DNA of 64,000 bases from Paenibacillus sp. Its GTDB lineage: Bacteria > Bacillota > Bacilli > Paenibacillales > Paenibacillaceae. The position numbers were made by a program, and so were the translations under genes. Position 1 is the first letter of the stretch; each line of letters opens with the position of its first letter. The notes beneath the pieces are model-generated. The model was not told the DNA's origin. It worked only from the letters and a program-made list of their open reading frames with translations, and searched no databases. Location of the stretch: the NCBI GenBank assembly GCA_017512705.1, contig JAFWEX010000044.1, positions 1-64,000 on the forward strand. Reading direction: 5' to 3'. Shown piece after piece: positions 62,084 through 64,000 of this stretch.

Positions 62084-62422
62084 TCTGTTCACTCTCCTAT
62101 GTACCTTAGTATGGGGACGCTTTTTACTTGCTAGTTTCGTCTTCCTTTAACCAAAACCTAAATTTGACATAATAATCAATATTCTACCATGTAAATCTAG
62201 GCTTTTGGTATTCATTTTCTTATCTCCCCCAGTACTTCAAGGCTGGCATCGCCCCCTTCTAAAGACCCTCTTGTTCCAAAAAAACATAAAAAAGGCCATG
62301 AATCCGTAGATTCATAGCCTTATGCTTTAAGGAGTGGTCTCATCTATAAAGTTATTTAATTATTATGTTATATAATAAACCCATTCTTTTTACAAAATCA
62401 ACCTTTTTTTATTGCATCTTGC
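62084..62422. other. Intergenic region with the SLH promoter area and a terminator
   Basis: This 339-base stretch holds a terminator of the solute-binding protein gene (62277-62321) and an AT-rich left part before the SLH gene. A weak promoter candidate on the minus strand (TTTACA, 17 bases, TTATGT) lies near 62170-62200. No gene is supported. Confidence 0.45.
62277..62321 (-). terminator. Terminator after the right-edge solute-binding protein gene
   Basis: The minus-strand stem AAGGCTATGAATC/GATTCATGGCCTT is followed by TTTTATGTTTTTTTGG. The T-rich tail is identical for 18 bases to that of the rtcB leader terminator. Confidence 0.85.
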
Positions 62423-63952
62423 TTATTTACCGTTTAGCTCTTTATATGATGCCTCCAGTTCCGTGATCAGTTGATCACCGCCTGCTTTCCTCCAGTTGGC
62501 AACTTCCTGCTCCCAGCCTGCATCATCAATCTTGCCCATAATGTACTTCGTCTGTGCATCCCAGATCATCTGATCCAGTTCCTGACCCCGCTCCGTATAA
62601 ATTTCTGAAGATAATGTAAGAGCCGGATTAGCAACAGCATACTGTTCATTTTCGCGAGCCATTTTCGTGCCTTTCATTCCAATTGGAACATCGACCAGTT
62701 CAGGCACGTTATATCCTTCAACACTCAGCAGATTATCACGATATGGTTTGACCTCACGCTGATAACCATCAAAGTCTTTCAGCTCCGTTTTACCGTCGGA
62801 GGTTTTAGAATAATGCACATCGAGCAACCCACGCAGCTGCAGCGTGCTGAGCTCCTCGTCCATCAATTGATCCAAAAATGTGAGTACCTTTTTGAGCTGC
62901 TCTTCATCCGTTACAGATGCTTTCGGAATGACAAGCATACCGTAGTTTCCTGGTTCACCCGCAATACGAATACCGTCTGGTCCCTGGAAAGGTTCCACAT
63001 CAATGACACCATCCGGTACGTTAGGTGTAAGCCTTTGCTGGGACGATTTCCCGTTCTGGGCGACACCGTTCAGTTTCATGGCAACAAGCCCTGAATCCAT
63101 TTTTTTGTCCGCATCTGAAGGGTCGAGTGCAGGGAAATCACTATTAATGAGCCCTTCCTGAAACAAGCGCTTGAATAGTTTCATCGTATCCACATATTCA
63201 GGGGTCAAGAACTCAGGTGTTAATTTTCCAGCTTCGTCCACTCCCCATTTGTTGACCCCGCCAATACTTACAGCAATCCGCGTCAGCGGTGAAGATACAC
63301 CTTCGTTATACTTTTTAAATAGCAGCGCACCGTACGTATCTTCCTTGCCATTGCCGTCTGGGTCGTCTTTGCGAATGGAACGCATGACCTCATACCACTC
63401 ATCGAGTGATTTTGGAATATCCAACTTCAGCTTGTCAAACCAATCTTTCCGATAAACGATCGCCGTCCGGCCGATATCTCGAAAATTTGGAATGCCATAG
63501 ATTTTTCCTTCAATTTTGATGTTATTAAAATGGGCCTCCGACTGAGCAGACAAGTTTTTATAATCCTTCAGATAAGGCCCGAGTTCCCAGAACAGCCCTG
63601 TCTTGGCAGCATTAAATGTGGTAGGCACGTAATTGACACGCATAATCGTTGGCATCTCTCCTGATGCAACCATGACATTCACCTTGTCGTCGAATGCCGA
63701 CTGCGGAATCCACTGCACGTTTACGTCGGTATTGGTGTATTCCTCAATCTTCTTCTCAATTGCGTTTTCCTTGGCGGGCACATCCCCCACCTGCATCAAA
63801 GAAATGGAAATGGGCAATTTACCTTCCCCGGCAGCTGGAGCTTTTTCTCCCCCACATCCAGCTAGCAAACCGGCAGACATCGCACCAACAATAACGAAAC
63901 TTCCTACACGTAACATAGGACCCTTGGAACCTCTTGGACTTTTTGGACTCAT
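62423..63952 (-). CDS. Extracellular solute-binding lipoprotein of a second importer
   Basis: This 509-residue lipoprotein has a basic N-terminus and the lipobox LLAGC (MSAGLLAGCGGEK). Its body (ISISLMQVGDVPAKENAIEKKIEEY; TYGALLFKKYNEGVSS; EVMRSIRKDDPDGNGKEDTYG) belongs to the large family of binding proteins used with LplB/YtcP-type permeases in Paenibacillus; DPDGNGKEDTYG is a typical segment. GGAGAG precedes the ATG. Only 48 bases of upstream sequence are in the window, so permeases and regulators, if present, are further right. The terminator 100 bases after it shows it is the last gene of its transcript. Ligand unknown. Confidence 0.92.
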   Translation of the reverse strand: MSPKSPRGSKGPMLRVGSFVIVGAMSAGLLAGCGGEKAPAAGEGKLPISISLMQVGDVPAKENAIEKKIEEYTNTDVNVQWIPQSAFDDKVNVMVASGEMPTIMRVNYVPTTFNAAKTGLFWELGPYLKDYKNLSAQSEAHFNNIKIEGKIYGIPNFRDIGRTAIVYRKDWFDKLKLDIPKSLDEWYEVMRSIRKDDPDGNGKEDTYGALLFKKYNEGVSSPLTRIAVSIGGVNKWGVDEAGKLTPEFLTPEYVDTMKLFKRLFQEGLINSDFPALDPSDADKKMDSGLVAMKLNGVAQNGKSSQQRLTPNVPDGVIDVEPFQGPDGIRIAGEPGNYGMLVIPKASVTDEEQLKKVLTFLDQLMDEELSTLQLRGLLDVHYSKTSDGKTELKDFDGYQREVKPYRDNLLSVEGYNVPELVDVPIGMKGTKMARENEQYAVANPALTLSSEIYTERGQELDQMIWDAQTKYIMGKIDDAGWEQEVANWRKAGGDQLITELEASYKELNGK

Positions 63953-64000
63953 GAACCATCTCTCCTTTTGGATAAACCTATTGTTCAGCGAACTTGCCCT

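Overview
The window reads as a chromosomal segment of a Gram-positive, spore-forming, polysaccharide-degrading bacterium, most likely a Paenibacillus. This is inferred from the mixture of YesM/YesN two-component systems beside LplA/LplB/YtcP oligosaccharide importers, an intracellular GH10 xylanase, SLH-domain surface proteins, type I pullulanases, strong AGGAGG ribosome-binding sites and frequent GTG/TTG starts. No rRNA, tRNA, insertion sequence, phage gene or CRISPR array was seen. Most genes are on the minus strand.

Region 1 (1-9.6 kb) is a xylan/aldouronate-type uptake locus: GH10 xylanase, response regulator, sensor kinase, second response regulator, solute-binding lipoprotein and two permeases, all transcribed leftwards. 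One permease gene carries an in-frame TGA. The xylanase and binding-protein genes share an 11-base box at almost the same distance from their starts, plus cre-like sites. Region 2 (9.6-18.7 kb) holds two small unknown genes, an RpiR/MurR-type regulator facing a nanE-PTS operon with likely operators in its promoter, a base-damage cluster (AlkD-like, Ogt, cytosine-deaminase-like amidohydrolase) and the magnesium channel MgtE. Region 3 (18.8-28.3 kb) contains a methyltransferase and a six-gene monosaccharide operon set: a membrane-anchored sugar sensor, kinase and regulator followed by a ChvE/MmsA/MmsB importer, in the same order as the XylFII-LytS-YesN xylose system.

Region 4 (28.4-41.7 kb) is mixed: a TIMP/NTR-like secreted protein, a PAP2 phosphatase, a GH1 6-phospho-beta-glucosidase with a divergent and apparently leaderless WYL regulator, a methyltransferase, a SMI1/KNR4 protein, two genes sharing an unnamed repeated domain, a TPR regulator divergent from the enoyl reductase FabV, a membrane-tethered Mrr-type nuclease, a secreted beta-propeller protein and MsrA. 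Region 5 (41.8-51.5 kb) holds a GlsB-like stress protein, an RtcB RNA ligase translationally coupled to a BCS1-like AAA ATPase and preceded by a short ORF and a terminator, a TerC protein under a yybP-ykoY manganese riboswitch, a spore-coat-type glycosyltransferase, a stand-alone HIRAN protein, a second WYL regulator and ribosomal protein L25/Ctc. The glsB-like and ctc genes both have sigma-B-like promoters.

Region 6 (51.7-64 kb) has two tandem pullulanases, one with Ig-like and pullulanase-associated C-terminal domains but no visible signal peptide, a 1229-residue secreted Ig-repeat protein in an operon with an SLH-domain protein, and a second solute-binding lipoprotein at the right edge whose partners lie outside. 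Overall the segment couples sugar sensing, import and intracellular breakdown (xylo- and alpha-glucan oligomers, amino sugars) with stress, metal and RNA-repair functions.
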